Numbered from the stretch's first letter, positions 1 to 7,064 are shown. The stretch is 13,925 bases of DNA from an uncultured Campylobacter sp. (GCF_905371695.1 NZ_CAJPMA010000042.1:1-13925), one strand, 5' to 3'. The notes: generated by a model from the letters alone, not told the origin. Numbers and translations are program-made.

Positions 1-1373
1 CTTATCAAAGCTCGAAATTTACGAGCGCGGGCAGCATAGTGGGCGCTACTAGCAACGGAAAATTCGATATTACGATAAATGGACAGACTTATTCTATAAA
101 CGTCAAACAATCAAGCACCTATCAGGACATCGTCGATCAGATCAATGAAAAAACCGGCGGAAATTTAGAAGCTCGCATCATAAACGTCGGCGGCTCTACC
201 AACCCTTATCAAATCGTGCTTCAATCAAAAGAAACGGGCGCGCAAAACGCTATAAGCATATCAAACGATACGGCGGGCGTGTTAGATAAGCTCGGCTGGG
301 ATAGCGCCAATATCGCTAGCAATAAGCTCTTAACGGCGCAAGACGCGGTATTTACCTATAACGGCGTTAGTGCTACGAGAACGAAAAATACTTTTAACGA
401 TTTAAGACCGGGAATTTCAATCACGCTAAACGAAACCGGCAAAACCACCGCGACCGTAACGCAAGATACCGCAGGTATCGCAGACGCGCTAAAAGAATTC
501 GTAAAAGATTATAATCTAATGACTACGAATTTAAGCAAAGCTACCGACTACGACGAAAAAACGGGCGAGAGCGGATCGTTTCAAAGTTACAGCGAGATTA
601 TTTCGATGAGATCGACGCTGGCTCGCATGCTAACGGCGCAAGACGAAAAAGGCAGGAATATTACGCAGTTCGGTATCAAAATAGACGAAAAAGGTCAGTT
701 AAGTTTCGATGAGAAAGGGCTAAACAAAGCGCTTGCGGCGGATGCGGAAAACGTGAAGGACTTTTTTATGGGTTCTACCGTACAAAAACCTATCCGATAC
801 CTCGGCGCTAGCGCAACTGCGGGCGCTTTAAATATCGGTACCGGCGATCTAAATATAAACGGCACGTCGGTAAAATTTAATACGGCGGCAGGCTCTACGG
901 CGGCCCAAAACGCGACTGCGCTAATGAGCGCGATAAATAACGCCGAAATCAGCGGAGTAAAAGCTAGCCTAAATAGCGACGGAACCGGCGTGGTACTAAC
1001 AAGATCCGACGGCGGCGACATAAACGTCGGCGGTAACGCGAGCGCGCTATCTCAATTAGGTCTAACCAAAAGTGTCGTAAAAGCAAACCCTACGACCACG
1101 CAAGGAGTCTTTTCTAAACTGCATACTAAGCTAGTAAGCTACGTGGGCGACGGCAGAAACATAGAAGGACTTATGAATACTATGGCCAAAAGCCTAAAAA
1201 CCGAAGGCGAAAATTTAAATAAAGAAAAGACCGCGACACAGACGCTAATAGACGATAAATATACGCAAATGAAAGAGCGATTTATCCAATACGATACGAT
1301 AATAGCCAAACTAAACAGTCAGTTTTCTACGCTAAAATCGATGATCGACGCAGAAATGAATAGCAAAAAATAG
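1..1373 (+). CDS. fliD: Flagellar filament cap protein FliD, 5'-truncated by the window edge
   Basis: FliD caps the growing flagellar filament outside the cell and helps each exported flagellin fold into place. The reading frame is open to the left edge (first complete codon at 3), so about 456 C-terminal residues are present. Campylobacter FliD is usually around 580-640 residues, so the N-terminal FliD domain lies outside. Two flagellin hook IN-type segments are visible. One is near fragment residues 20-85 (FDITINGQTYSINV). The other is near 279-340 (GDLNINGTSVKFN, then ALMSAINN and GTGVVLTRSDGG). The last 55 residues form an amphipathic helix with Q/K/L repeats, as expected for the coiled-coil C-terminus of domain D0. 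The GTG at 39 is an internal Val codon, not a start. fliS follows 7 bases later, which is the usual late-flagellar order. Confidence 0.95.
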   Translation, partial: YQSSKFTSAGSIVGATSNGKFDITINGQTYSINVKQSSTYQDIVDQINEKTGGNLEARIINVGGSTNPYQIVLQSKETGAQNAISISNDTAGVLDKLGWDSANIASNKLLTAQDAVFTYNGVSATRTKNTFNDLRPGISITLNETGKTTATVTQDTAGIADALKEFVKDYNLMTTNLSKATDYDEKTGESGSFQSYSEIISMRSTLARMLTAQDEKGRNITQFGIKIDEKGQLSFDEKGLNKALAADAENVKDFFMGSTVQKPIRYLGASATAGALNIGTGDLNINGTSVKFNTAAGSTAAQNATALMSAINNAEISGVKASLNSDGTGVVLTRSDGGDINVGGNASALSQLGLTKSVVKANPTTTQGVFSKLHTKLVSYVGDGRNIEGLMNTMAKSLKTEGENLNKEKTATQTLIDDKYTQMKERFIQYDTIIAKLNSQFSTLKSMIDAEMNSKK

Positions 1374-1380
1374 GGTAAAT

Positions 1381-1752
1381 ATGACTAATGCGGCATACAG
1401 CGCTTACGCGCAATCTAGTTTCGGGGGCATAGAGTCCCCGACTAAACTAATCGAAATGCTATACGACGGAATTTTACGCTTTATCTTCCGCACGAAAAAA
1501 GCGATAGAGGCGGGCAACGTAGAAAAAAAAGTGCTTTATATCAATAAAGCAAACGCGATTTTCGTCGAGCTTTTAAATTCGCTCGATTATTCACAAGGCG
1601 ACGTAGCTCACTATCTAAGCGGGCTATACGCCAGGCAGATGCAGCTTCTAGTGCTTGCGAATTTAAACAACGACGTAAACGCGCTAAATGAAATAACTAA
1701 CGTCGTTAAACAACTCTCCGAAGCGTGGCGCGAGGTAACTAATGAGCAATAA
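1381..1752 (+). CDS. fliS: Flagellin export chaperone FliS
   Basis: FliS binds the disordered C-terminus of flagellin in the cytoplasm, stops early polymerisation and hands flagellin to the export gate. The 123-residue product has family length and is all-helical. It shows the family signature SPTKLIEMLYDGILRF at about residues 19-34 and an N-terminal NAAYSAYAQSS like that of other FliS proteins. The ATG is preceded by AGGG with a 5-base spacer, 7 bases after the fliD stop. The gene is therefore in the fliD operon and probably translated by coupling. It overlaps the next start by 11 bases. Confidence 0.95.
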   Translation: MTNAAYSAYAQSSFGGIESPTKLIEMLYDGILRFIFRTKKAIEAGNVEKKVLYINKANAIFVELLNSLDYSQGDVAHYLSGLYARQMQLLVLANLNNDVNALNEITNVVKQLSEAWREVTNEQ

Positions 1753-1972
1753 ATGGCTAAACGAGTTTAAAATAGCCGTAGCAAATGCCGACGCGGACGC
1801 GATAGAAAAGGCAATAAGAGAATTCGACGAAGCGAATTTTAGTGGACTTGAAGAGCTAAACGAGGCCGCCGCTTTAAATTCGCAAGCGGAAGAAATTTTA
1901 AAGGCCAAACAAAACGGCGTCAAAGAGCAGATGTTTAAACTTCAAAACATTAAAAAATACGTACAAAATTAA
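1742..1972 (+). CDS. Small helical protein in the fliT position
   Basis: This gene encodes 76 residues with no signal peptide or membrane segment and no family I recognise from sequence. The composition (A, E, K, N, with a heptad-like spacing in the second half) predicts two or three amphipathic helices, one of them LEELNEAAALNSQAEEIL. The start is well defined: GAGG sits 6 bases before an ATG inside the end of fliS, so translation is probably coupled to fliS. In many bacteria fliD-fliS is followed by fliT, a small helical chaperone of FliD. Position, size and fold class fit a FliT-like role, but this is inference from context and not from motifs. The stop codon is the last base before the rnpB 3' end on the other strand. 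Confidence 0.8.
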   Translation: MSNKWLNEFKIAVANADADAIEKAIREFDEANFSGLEELNEAAALNSQAEEILKAKQNGVKEQMFKLQNIKKYVQN

Positions 1973-2286
1973 GCGGCACGGCGGTAAGCCGAGTTCTGTC
2001 GCGAGCGATCATTTATCTAGCCTTGCATTTACATACAAGTTCAAGCGAAGGGTCAAAATATAAGACTAAAACCACCCCTTCTTGCTGCGAGTTGGGTTTA
2101 TATGCCAGCGCCTATTACTAGGCGCTTCGGTGGGCTCTTACCCCGCCGTTTCACCTTTACCGCCTAAGCGGAAGTCTGCTTTCTGTTACACTTTCCCTTG
2201 GGTTACCCCAGCCATCCGTTAGATGGAACTCCGTCTTATTGCAGCTCGGACTTTCCTCCCTTTCGGGCGATCGCTTGCCGTGCCGA
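1973..2286 (-). ncRNA. rnpB: RNase P RNA, bacterial type A
   Basis: This is the catalytic RNA that removes 5' leaders from pre-tRNA. On the - strand the conserved 5' block GAGGAAAGTCCG lies at 2258-2247. The 3' block ACAGAACTCGGCTTAC lies at 1999-1984. The middle carries the conserved GGTAAGAGCCCACC stretch (about 2144-2131) and AAGTGTAACAGAAAGCAGAC (about 2193-2174). The ends pair as a perfect 9-bp P1 helix, 1974-1982 with 2277-2285, which fixes both ends to within a few bases. About 314 nt is a normal length. A TATAAT box stands 7 bases upstream. Past the 3' end the - strand is U-rich (TTAATTTTG, then ATTTTTTAATG) inside the neighbouring gene. This may serve for termination, with trimming back to P1. 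Confidence 0.97.
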
Positions 2287-2292
2287 AGCGCA

Positions 2293-2298
2293 ATTATA
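2293..2298 (-). promoter_or_regulatory. -10 box of the rnpB promoter
   Basis: Perfect TATAAT on the - strand, about 7 bases before the P1 helix of rnpB, so the predicted transcript starts at the mature 5' end. No -35 hexamer is seen. The upstream side is T-rich, as is usual for sigma-70 promoters in Campylobacter. Confidence 0.8.
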
Positions 2299-2651
2299 GC
2301 GATTTTGGCTTAAATTTCAGACTTTTTATAGTTTGCGCGAATTTTATCTGCGAGCGCTAAAATTTCGGCGACGAGTTTTACTAACGGCGTCGCGCATTAG
2401 TCGGGAATGCTAGCTAATTTAACTAACGCGCCGCAAACGCGTTTTACGCTACAAACCGCACCTAGGTCCTTAATTTCTCATCTAGCGTAACCCCGCCTAC
2501 CGCTCGCTAACTTAAATTTCGTCTCTCTCGCCGCCACAACCGATAAACCCGTCGCTAGTTTGCAAGAGCTGTTTCCGCCTTTAAAATCGCTGAGCGAATT
2601 TTCCCGTTCGCGCCCTCCTCTCCTCTAATTTGTGCGCGAATTCCCGTCCGC
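2299..2651. other. Gene-free stretch between rnpB and a secreted protein
   Basis: About 350 bases with stops in all frames and no frame that looks like protein. Two inverted repeats are visible. One is 2368-2373 with 2388-2393 (GCGACG, 14-base loop). The other is 2444-2451 with 2483-2490 (TTACGCTA/TAGCGTAA, 31-base loop, which contains the palindrome CCTAGG). Neither has a terminator-like U tract. I see no convincing RNA gene; the stretch may be a decayed gene. Confidence 0.4.
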
Positions 2652-2969
2652 TTACCTGCTCTCCCGCATCGTATAGACGCCGCCTTCGTTCGTTACGTCA
2701 AATTTTTGCTTTGCTATCTCGTCAAAACTCTTACCGTTTACTTTTACCTTGCCGGGCGTAGCGCTTTTATCGCCTATATTCATCTTAAATTTGCCTCCTG
2801 CTAAAAGCAGCTTTACGCGGATGCCGTTTTTAGGCGAATATTTACCGTCTTTTTTATCAAAAAGCGCGCTAAAAGGCAGGCCGTGCGCCGTCTCGCCGGG
2901 GCCTAGCAACCTAAAATCGCCAGCAAACGCGCAAACGGCCGCAAGCGTAAAAATCAAAATTTTCTTCAT
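2652..2969 (-). CDS. Small exported protein of unknown function
   Basis: 105 residues, family not recognised. A clear Sec signal peptide spans residues 1-16: Lys-Lys, then a hydrophobic core, with cleavage after AFA and before GDF. The mature part of about 89 residues has no cysteine and no membrane segment. It is rich in Lys and Gly and has beta-strand-like alternation (GIRVKLLLAGGKFKMNIG, KVKVNGKSFDEIA), which suggests a small periplasmic beta protein. The ATG has GAGGA 6 bases upstream. It lies 73 bases after peptidase E on the same strand, with its own possible -10 box and a short terminator-like hairpin between them. The two could be transcribed together or separately. Confidence 0.75.
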   Translation of the reverse strand: MKKILIFTLAAVCAFAGDFRLLGPGETAHGLPFSALFDKKDGKYSPKNGIRVKLLLAGGKFKMNIGDKSATPGKVKVNGKSFDEIAKQKFDVTNEGGVYTMRESR

Positions 2970-2986
2970 CGCTCATCCTCGTTTAA

Positions 2987-2992
2987 ATTTTA
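2987..2992 (-). promoter_or_regulatory. Possible -10 box for the small exported protein
   Basis: TAAAAT on the - strand. Its expected start point is about 11 bases before the ATG at 2969. This spacing is short but leaves room for the GAGGA ribosome site. It is an AT-rich match only. Confidence 0.35.
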
Positions 2993-3033
2993 TGCTATGC
3001 AAAACTCCGCGCCGCACTTTGCGACCCGCGCCG

Positions 3034-3050
3034 TAAAAGGCTTTAAGCCT
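3034..3050 (-). terminator. Short terminator-like hairpin at the pepE stop
   Basis: On the - strand AGGCT, loop TAA, AGCCT is followed by TTTTA. The TAA stop codon of pepE forms the loop. The stem is only 5 bp, so it is at best a weak intrinsic terminator. Confidence 0.35.
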
Positions 3051-3660
3051 CGATAAATTCGTCGTTATTTATCGCGCGCAAGTCGCAAACATCGCCGAAT
3101 TTTGCCATAATCTCGCGCGTAGCCTCCGTAAAAGGCTCGCAGCCAAAGTGCGGCACGACGCAAAAATCAACCAAATTTAACCCCCTAAAATCGCTCATTT
3201 TTGCGCTATTTTCATCCATCAGCGTAGCATATTTCGTATCCGGAGCCGCTGCGATCGCTCCCGCCGACTCGCCGACGTAAATTTTACCCGCTTTGACCGC
3301 GTTTTTTATAGCTTGGGCGGCGCGCGATTTTCGTAGCTCGTTAAGCAGATAAAACGTATTTCCGCCGCTAACGTAAATGACGTCGCACCGACTAATAGCG
3401 GCAAAAATTTCATCGCCATAAAAGGATTCGTCCTGCTCCGATACTAGCGCCGCCGAATTCTGGGCGCAAGAGACGTCGAGGCGTATTAGCTTCGCGCCTA
3501 ATTTTTCTAAAATCTCCGCCGCTTCGCCGACGTAGAAATTTACCTCTTCAAATTTCGCCGCGGTATCTATAAAAACGACGTTTTTACCGCTAAAATTTAC
3601 CCGTTCGTTAATCCTAGCCGCAACCTGCGAAAAGTAAGAGCAAAGAAAAATATTCGCCAT
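3043..3660 (-). CDS. pepE: Peptidase E-like serine peptidase (family S51)
   Basis: This is a 205-residue class I glutamine-amidotransferase-fold protein of the S51 group, whose characterised member cleaves Asp-X dipeptides in the cytoplasm. The nucleophile elbow is GESAGA with Ser132. SGGNTFYLL at 98-106 is the conserved strand-turn before it. His171 in VPHFG fits the catalytic histidine. An acidic partner is plausible around Asp141-Glu150 but I cannot assign it. The start at 3660 is chosen because AAAGGA stands 7-8 bases upstream. The longer TTG/ATG alternatives at 3705 and 3696 lie at or before the -10 box, so they would not be transcribed. Close homologues include cyanophycinase-type enzymes, so substrate identity is inferred. 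Confidence 0.85.
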   Translation of the reverse strand: MANIFLCSYFSQVAARINERVNFSGKNVVFIDTAAKFEEVNFYVGEAAEILEKLGAKLIRLDVSCAQNSAALVSEQDESFYGDEIFAAISRCDVIYVSGGNTFYLLNELRKSRAAQAIKNAVKAGKIYVGESAGAIAAAPDTKYATLMDENSAKMSDFRGLNLVDFCVVPHFGCEPFTEATREIMAKFGDVCDLRAINNDEFIEA

Positions 3661-3694
3661 TTTTAATCCTTTTAAAATACAAATTCGCAAATCC

Positions 3695-3700
3695 ATTATA
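3695..3700 (-). promoter_or_regulatory. -10 box of the pepE promoter
   Basis: GGATATAAT on the - strand contains a perfect TATAAT. The expected start near 3688 gives a leader of about 28 bases ending in AAAGGATTAAAA before the ATG at 3660. This also decides the start codon of the gene. Confidence 0.65.
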
Positions 3701-3855
3701 TCCAAACTTGCCTAAAAACGCTCGTATTTCGCGTCGCCCGCGTCTTACTCTATGGTTAAATTTAGCGGATTTAAGATACTGGTTTGGGCGTGAAAATTGC
3801 GATAAATTAGACTCAAATTTAAGCTTAAAAACGACTCAGACCAGACAGAGGTGAG

Positions 3856-3927
3856 AGGGCGGACTAGCCGTCCGCCACCAAAGCCTGTCCGCAGGCGATG
3901 TATAGCAAAAAGGGTAAGCCGCCGCCC
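3856..3927. other. GC-rich hairpin cluster after truD
   Basis: In an otherwise AT-rich gap (3701-3926) there is a compact GC-rich block. Hairpin 1 is GGCGGAC 3858-3864 with GTCCGCC 3870-3876 (5-base loop). Hairpin 2 is GCCTG 3883-3887 with CAGGC 3892-3896 (4-base loop). The flanks AGGGCGG 3856-3862 and CCGCCCT near 3922-3928 could pair instead as an outer stem, in competition with hairpin 1. The right arm covers the truD stop codon. There is no U tract on either strand. It may be a 3' processing or Rho-related structure for truD, or a dispersed repeat. The rest of the gap shows no gene. Confidence 0.5.
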
Positions 3928-5051
3928 TACTCAAATATATTTTTGTGCAAGATTTCTTCTAACACCACCGTCGCATAGCTGCCTTTTTGCAGCGTGAAAT
4001 TTATCGTAAAATGCGCTTTTTCCTCGTTGTATTTGTAACCGACATCCTCTAGATAACACCACGCAAAGCGCCTAGATCCCGTCATTTTAGCTTTATATTC
4101 GTTTGCCTGCGCGAAAATTTGATCCTCTACTACCTTCGCCGCGCCCTGCGCCTCATACGCCTTCGCGCCTGCGATCAGCCCGCAGCTAGTGATATCTCTA
4201 GCGTCAAAGCGCGCGCCCTCCGCGTCCAAATCCTCGCATAAAAAGCACTTACCGTGCGGGTAGTGACCCAAAACTTCGCCCTCTATCAGCTTAAAAAATC
4301 TCTTTTGCGATTTTAAATTTTTCAAATTTTCGCCGCCCAGATACGGGTAAATTTGAGCTAGCTCAGCGAGGCTAAAATCCTGCGCAAATCTCGAAATTTC
4401 CACGCGCTTGCTAAGCCAGCGGTTAAAAAGATCACTTTGATATGCCGAGATCAAAAAGTCGTTTAACTTTGGATTTTTGCTCTTTTTGCCGTTTACGGTG
4501 CCTGTTTTTAGCAACTCCAGCCCGCTTTGCGCGTTGTCGCCGTATTTACCGAAACGCTGATAACCAAAGTAGTTAGCATATCCTGCCTCGCCCACGTTTC
4601 GCACGGCTTGTTCCAGCTTAGCCGCTTCGCTAGACATCACTTTTTTTAGGCGGATGAAAAAGCTGTTGCCTTTTAGGTGCCCGATTCGAAGCTTATTATC
4701 ATGCGCGGCGAGGCTTAAAATTTTCATCTTATCGTGGCTAAAATTTGCTAGCATAGCCTCAAATTTACGCGGCATCGAGATAAATTGCGTCGTCATACCT
4801 TGCTTGTCTTTTAGGCCCGCGTAGCCAAAATCTCGCATCTTTACGCCGCTTATTTCGCTTAGCGCTTGCAAGGCTTCTTGCGTCGTCATATCTTTTTTGC
4901 AAATTTCAACGATGAGGTGTTCGCCCTGCCCGCTAAATGCGTAAAGCGGGATCTCGCGCACGACAAAATCGTCCGAATTTTTACTAAAATACGCGTTGAT
5001 GGGCGCATGAGTGAGCGCGTAAAGAGGCTTAAAAATGGTGGTTTCTTGCAT
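3927..5051 (-). CDS. truD: tRNA pseudouridine(13) synthase TruD
   Basis: TruD converts uridine 13 of the D-stem of some tRNAs (classically tRNA-Glu) to pseudouridine. The 374 residues match the family length in Campylobacter. The catalytic-Asp motif GYAGLKDKQGMTTQ has Asp82. The TruD signature NYFGYQRFG stands at about 160-168. GNSFFIRL at 128-135 and the C-terminal block YEAQGAAKVVEDQIF also fit the family. The ATG at 5051 lies inside the end of thiL. A longer TTG start at 5084 would have to read through the AAAGGA site, so I prefer 5051 even though the 13-base spacer to that site is long. The 23-base overlap suggests translation coupled to thiL. Confidence 0.95.
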   Translation of the reverse strand: MQETTIFKPLYALTHAPINAYFSKNSDDFVVREIPLYAFSGQGEHLIVEICKKDMTTQEALQALSEISGVKMRDFGYAGLKDKQGMTTQFISMPRKFEAMLANFSHDKMKILSLAAHDNKLRIGHLKGNSFFIRLKKVMSSEAAKLEQAVRNVGEAGYANYFGYQRFGKYGDNAQSGLELLKTGTVNGKKSKNPKLNDFLISAYQSDLFNRWLSKRVEISRFAQDFSLAELAQIYPYLGGENLKNLKSQKRFFKLIEGEVLGHYPHGKCFLCEDLDAEGARFDARDITSCGLIAGAKAYEAQGAAKVVEDQIFAQANEYKAKMTGSRRFAWCYLEDVGYKYNEEKAHFTINFTLQKGSYATVVLEEILHKNIFE

Positions 5052-5862
5052 TGCTTTTAAATTTTCCTTTCGTGATTTTGGCAAAAATCGTGATTTTCGT
5101 GCGGGTTTTGCGTGCTAGGCTTAAAATTTTAGCGCGGTTTTTCGGACTAAACGTAAATAAAATCTCGTATTCCTCGCCGCTATTTAGCTCGCGTTTGCTT
5201 AGCCGCTTGATAAATTTAGCCCCGCAACGACTCTGCGCGCAAAGCTTGGCTAGATCGGTGCAAAGCCCGTCTGAGACGTCCATGGCGGCGTTTATCTTAT
5301 CCGCTGCGGCGTAGAAAAATTTATCTTTTAAAATAGGCCTTTTAAAGCGCGAATTTGACGCGACACGCCCGCCGTTTAAAAGCGTTCTAAGCCCTTTTAA
5401 ACTGCTTCCAAGCTCGCCCGTAAAAGCAACCAGATCGCCCTTTTTTGCTCCGCTTCGCAAGACCGCCTTACCGCAAAGCCGCGAGATAACGGTAACGCTA
5501 AGTAAAATTTTATCGCTGCCGATCGTGTCGCCGCCGATGATAGTCACGCCGTACTCGTCGCAAACGTCCGCAAATCCTTTGCGTAGTGCCGAGATCTGCG
5601 CCGCACTCGTGTTTTTGGGTAGCCCAAGTCCTAAAAGCGCAAATTTAGGCTCGGCGTTCATCGCGACGGCGTCGGAGAGATTTACGAGCATCGCCTTGCG
5701 CGCGATCTCCTCCATACTAAGCCAGCCTGCCAGGAAGTGCGTCCCCTCGCAAAAAAGGTCCTTGCTATACACCCACCGGCCGCGCTCATGCGCCACGACA
5801 GCGCCGTCGTCGCCGATGAATTTGTTACTAAATTGCTCGATTATAAATTTTTCCTTATCCAT
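5029..5862 (-). CDS. thiL: Thiamine-monophosphate kinase ThiL
   Basis: ThiL phosphorylates thiamine phosphate with ATP to give the cofactor thiamine diphosphate, the last step of the pathway. The 277-residue PurM-like fold shows GDDGAVV (17-23), the metal- and substrate-binding KDLFCEGTHF (34-43), VNLSDAVAMNAEP (60-72), GGDT (110-113), DVSDGLCTDL (195-204) and GEEYEILFTF (229-238). All expected Asp clusters are intact. The length is at the short end for the family. Two in-frame starts exist, ATG at 5871 and ATG at 5862. The later one is chosen because a perfect TATAAT overlaps the first ATG and would place the transcript start at about 5862-5863. Neither has a good Shine-Dalgarno site. The gene is upstream of and overlaps truD. 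Confidence 0.93.
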   Translation of the reverse strand: MDKEKFIIEQFSNKFIGDDGAVVAHERGRWVYSKDLFCEGTHFLAGWLSMEEIARKAMLVNLSDAVAMNAEPKFALLGLGLPKNTSAAQISALRKGFADVCDEYGVTIIGGDTIGSDKILLSVTVISRLCGKAVLRSGAKKGDLVAFTGELGSSLKGLRTLLNGGRVASNSRFKRPILKDKFFYAAADKINAAMDVSDGLCTDLAKLCAQSRCGAKFIKRLSKRELNSGEEYEILFTFSPKNRAKILSLARKTRTKITIFAKITKGKFKSNARNHHF

Positions 5863-5869
5863 CGCCGCC

Positions 5870-5875
5870 ATTATA
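5870..5875 (-). promoter_or_regulatory. -10 box of thiL-truD, possibly giving a leaderless mRNA
   Basis: TATAAT on the - strand shares its last two bases with the upstream ATG. The expected start, 7-8 bases downstream, falls on or beside the second ATG at 5862. No Shine-Dalgarno site precedes either ATG. Confidence 0.6.
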
Positions 5876-5908
5876 TAAATTTCTGTCTAAATTTAAAGCA
5901 AAAAACGT

Positions 5909-5914
5909 TAAAAT
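5909..5914 (+). promoter_or_regulatory. -10 box of the divergent gene at 5935
   Basis: TAAAAT on the + strand. The predicted start near 5921 gives a short leader carrying AAGGA 6 bases before the ATG at 5935. It lies back to back with the thiL promoter in a 72-base divergent spacer. Confidence 0.5.
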
Positions 5915-5934
5915 CACGCGTATAAGGAATGCAA

Positions 5935-7014
5935 ATGCTTGAAGTTAAAATTTTTAGATTTAACGCGAAAACCGATGTTTTAGCGTATTATAAGCCGTAT
6001 CTTTTCGAAAATTTTTCGTTTGCTACGCTTAAAGATTTACTAGCGGCGGTTAAAAAAAACGATCCCTATTTTGATTTTGAAGGCGTCGGTTACATTAAAA
6101 TTAACCGCGTCGTAACTGCGTTAAATACGGACTTTGCGGCGATTTTAGAGCGTTTTGGCGAGCGGTTTGAAATTTCGCCGTTAGATACGCGCCGCGCGAA
6201 AAAGGATTTAATATCTGGCGACGACGATTTTTGGGCGAAATTCGAGCCGTTTGCGAAATTCGGCGCGAGGGCTCGCGAAATTTACGCCGAGCTCGCGCCC
6301 TATTTTTACGCCGATTTCGTACGCGAATACGAACCTAATTTCGTAGGCGTTTCGGCGATTATGCTGGCAAAAGAGCTGTGCGAGGAATATTCAGCTAGGA
6401 AGGCTCAAATTTTAGAGCTTATTTTAGAGCCTAAAAACGGCGTTTTCATAGCGCAAAATTTGGACGCTTTTATATTTGACGGCGAAATTTTAAGCGCAAA
6501 AGCTGCGTCCGATGCGTTAGCCTGGGCGAGACGAAATTTAAGCACGAAAGCCGTAAACGCGCCAGTTTTAACAAAAGAGAGCGAGCTAAATTTGACCGCA
6601 TTAAAACAGGATTTTAGCGGGTTTAAGATCGCCTTTCACGCCGAAATTCCGCAAATTTTCGCTCCGTTAAAGGCTAAAATTTTTACGCTTTGTTCGCATC
6701 TTCCTTGCGGGTTTGAAATTTTAGGCGTAAACCGCGAGCTCGCCGTAAAATTCGCAAGCGAAATTTTATTTGACGCCTACGATAGCGGAGCGGATTTCTT
6801 ATGCGCGAAAGACGAGCGGGAATTTTATATGTTTGATACTCTCTCGCGCGAATGCGAGAAGGCGGCTGGGCGCGAGACCGGCGGATTTTACGTGCTTCGC
6901 GCTAGCGAGCTAGCCGCGCTTGCGGGCGGAGAAATACCGCAAACGCTAGATAGCCATAAATTAAAAGTCGCTCTTATCACGCCTACGCCGAATATAGTCG
7001 TTTCGTCCGAGTAA
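5935..7014 (+). CDS. Epsilonproteobacterial protein with FrdB-like start and HdrB-like C-terminal half
   Basis: A 359-residue soluble protein whose biochemical role is unknown to me. The first 20 residues (LEVKIFRFNAKTDVLAYYK) resemble the first strand of the [2Fe-2S] domain of fumarate/succinate dehydrogenase iron-sulfur subunits, but no cluster-binding Cys motif follows. The C-terminal third (FKIAFHAEIPQIF..., SGADFLCAKDEREFYMFD, RASELAALAGG) has the layout of an HdrB-type CCG domain, which ends in a Cys-containing loop and a 'xLxELLA'-like helix. Five Cys remain: 149, 253, 258, 290 and 307. The start at 5935 is chosen over the ATG at 5929 because AAGGA is 6 bases upstream of it. I recall that C. 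jejuni has a similar gene divergent from thiL. A role in electron transfer or in assembly of respiratory enzymes is a guess. Confidence 0.85.
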   Translation: MLEVKIFRFNAKTDVLAYYKPYLFENFSFATLKDLLAAVKKNDPYFDFEGVGYIKINRVVTALNTDFAAILERFGERFEISPLDTRRAKKDLISGDDDFWAKFEPFAKFGARAREIYAELAPYFYADFVREYEPNFVGVSAIMLAKELCEEYSARKAQILELILEPKNGVFIAQNLDAFIFDGEILSAKAASDALAWARRNLSTKAVNAPVLTKESELNLTALKQDFSGFKIAFHAEIPQIFAPLKAKIFTLCSHLPCGFEILGVNRELAVKFASEILFDAYDSGADFLCAKDEREFYMFDTLSRECEKAAGRETGGFYVLRASELAALAGGEIPQTLDSHKLKVALITPTPNIVVSSE

Positions 7015-7043
7015 AATTTACGAAATAGACCCAATAAATACCG

Positions 7044-7064
7044 GCGCATCAAAGGTGGATGCGC
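7044..7064 (+). terminator. Hairpin downstream of the 5935-7014 gene
   Basis: GCGCATC, 7-base loop, GATGCGC, starting 30 bases after the stop codon. The stem is perfect, but only GAATTT follows instead of a U run, so termination is possible and not certain. Confidence 0.35.

Noticed and set aside
695..1021. 108-residue - strand ORF inside fliD
   Set aside because: It lies wholly inside fliD, and its product (Pro/Ser/Phe/Ala-rich with no domain) is typical of antisense reading of a biased gene.
1684..1923. 79-residue - strand ORF over the end of fliS and the following gene
   Set aside because: Antisense to two genes that have clear ribosome sites; its Ser/Ala/Phe-rich composition is that of a shadow frame.
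3661..3705. N-terminal extension of peptidase E (start at 3705)
   Set aside because: The extension includes the -10 box of the promoter and would not be transcribed; the S51 fold starts at the ATG at 3660.
5051..5925. Three + strand ORFs over thiL
   Set aside because: Antisense to thiL; one product contains an inverted image of conserved ThiL motifs and none has a ribosome site.
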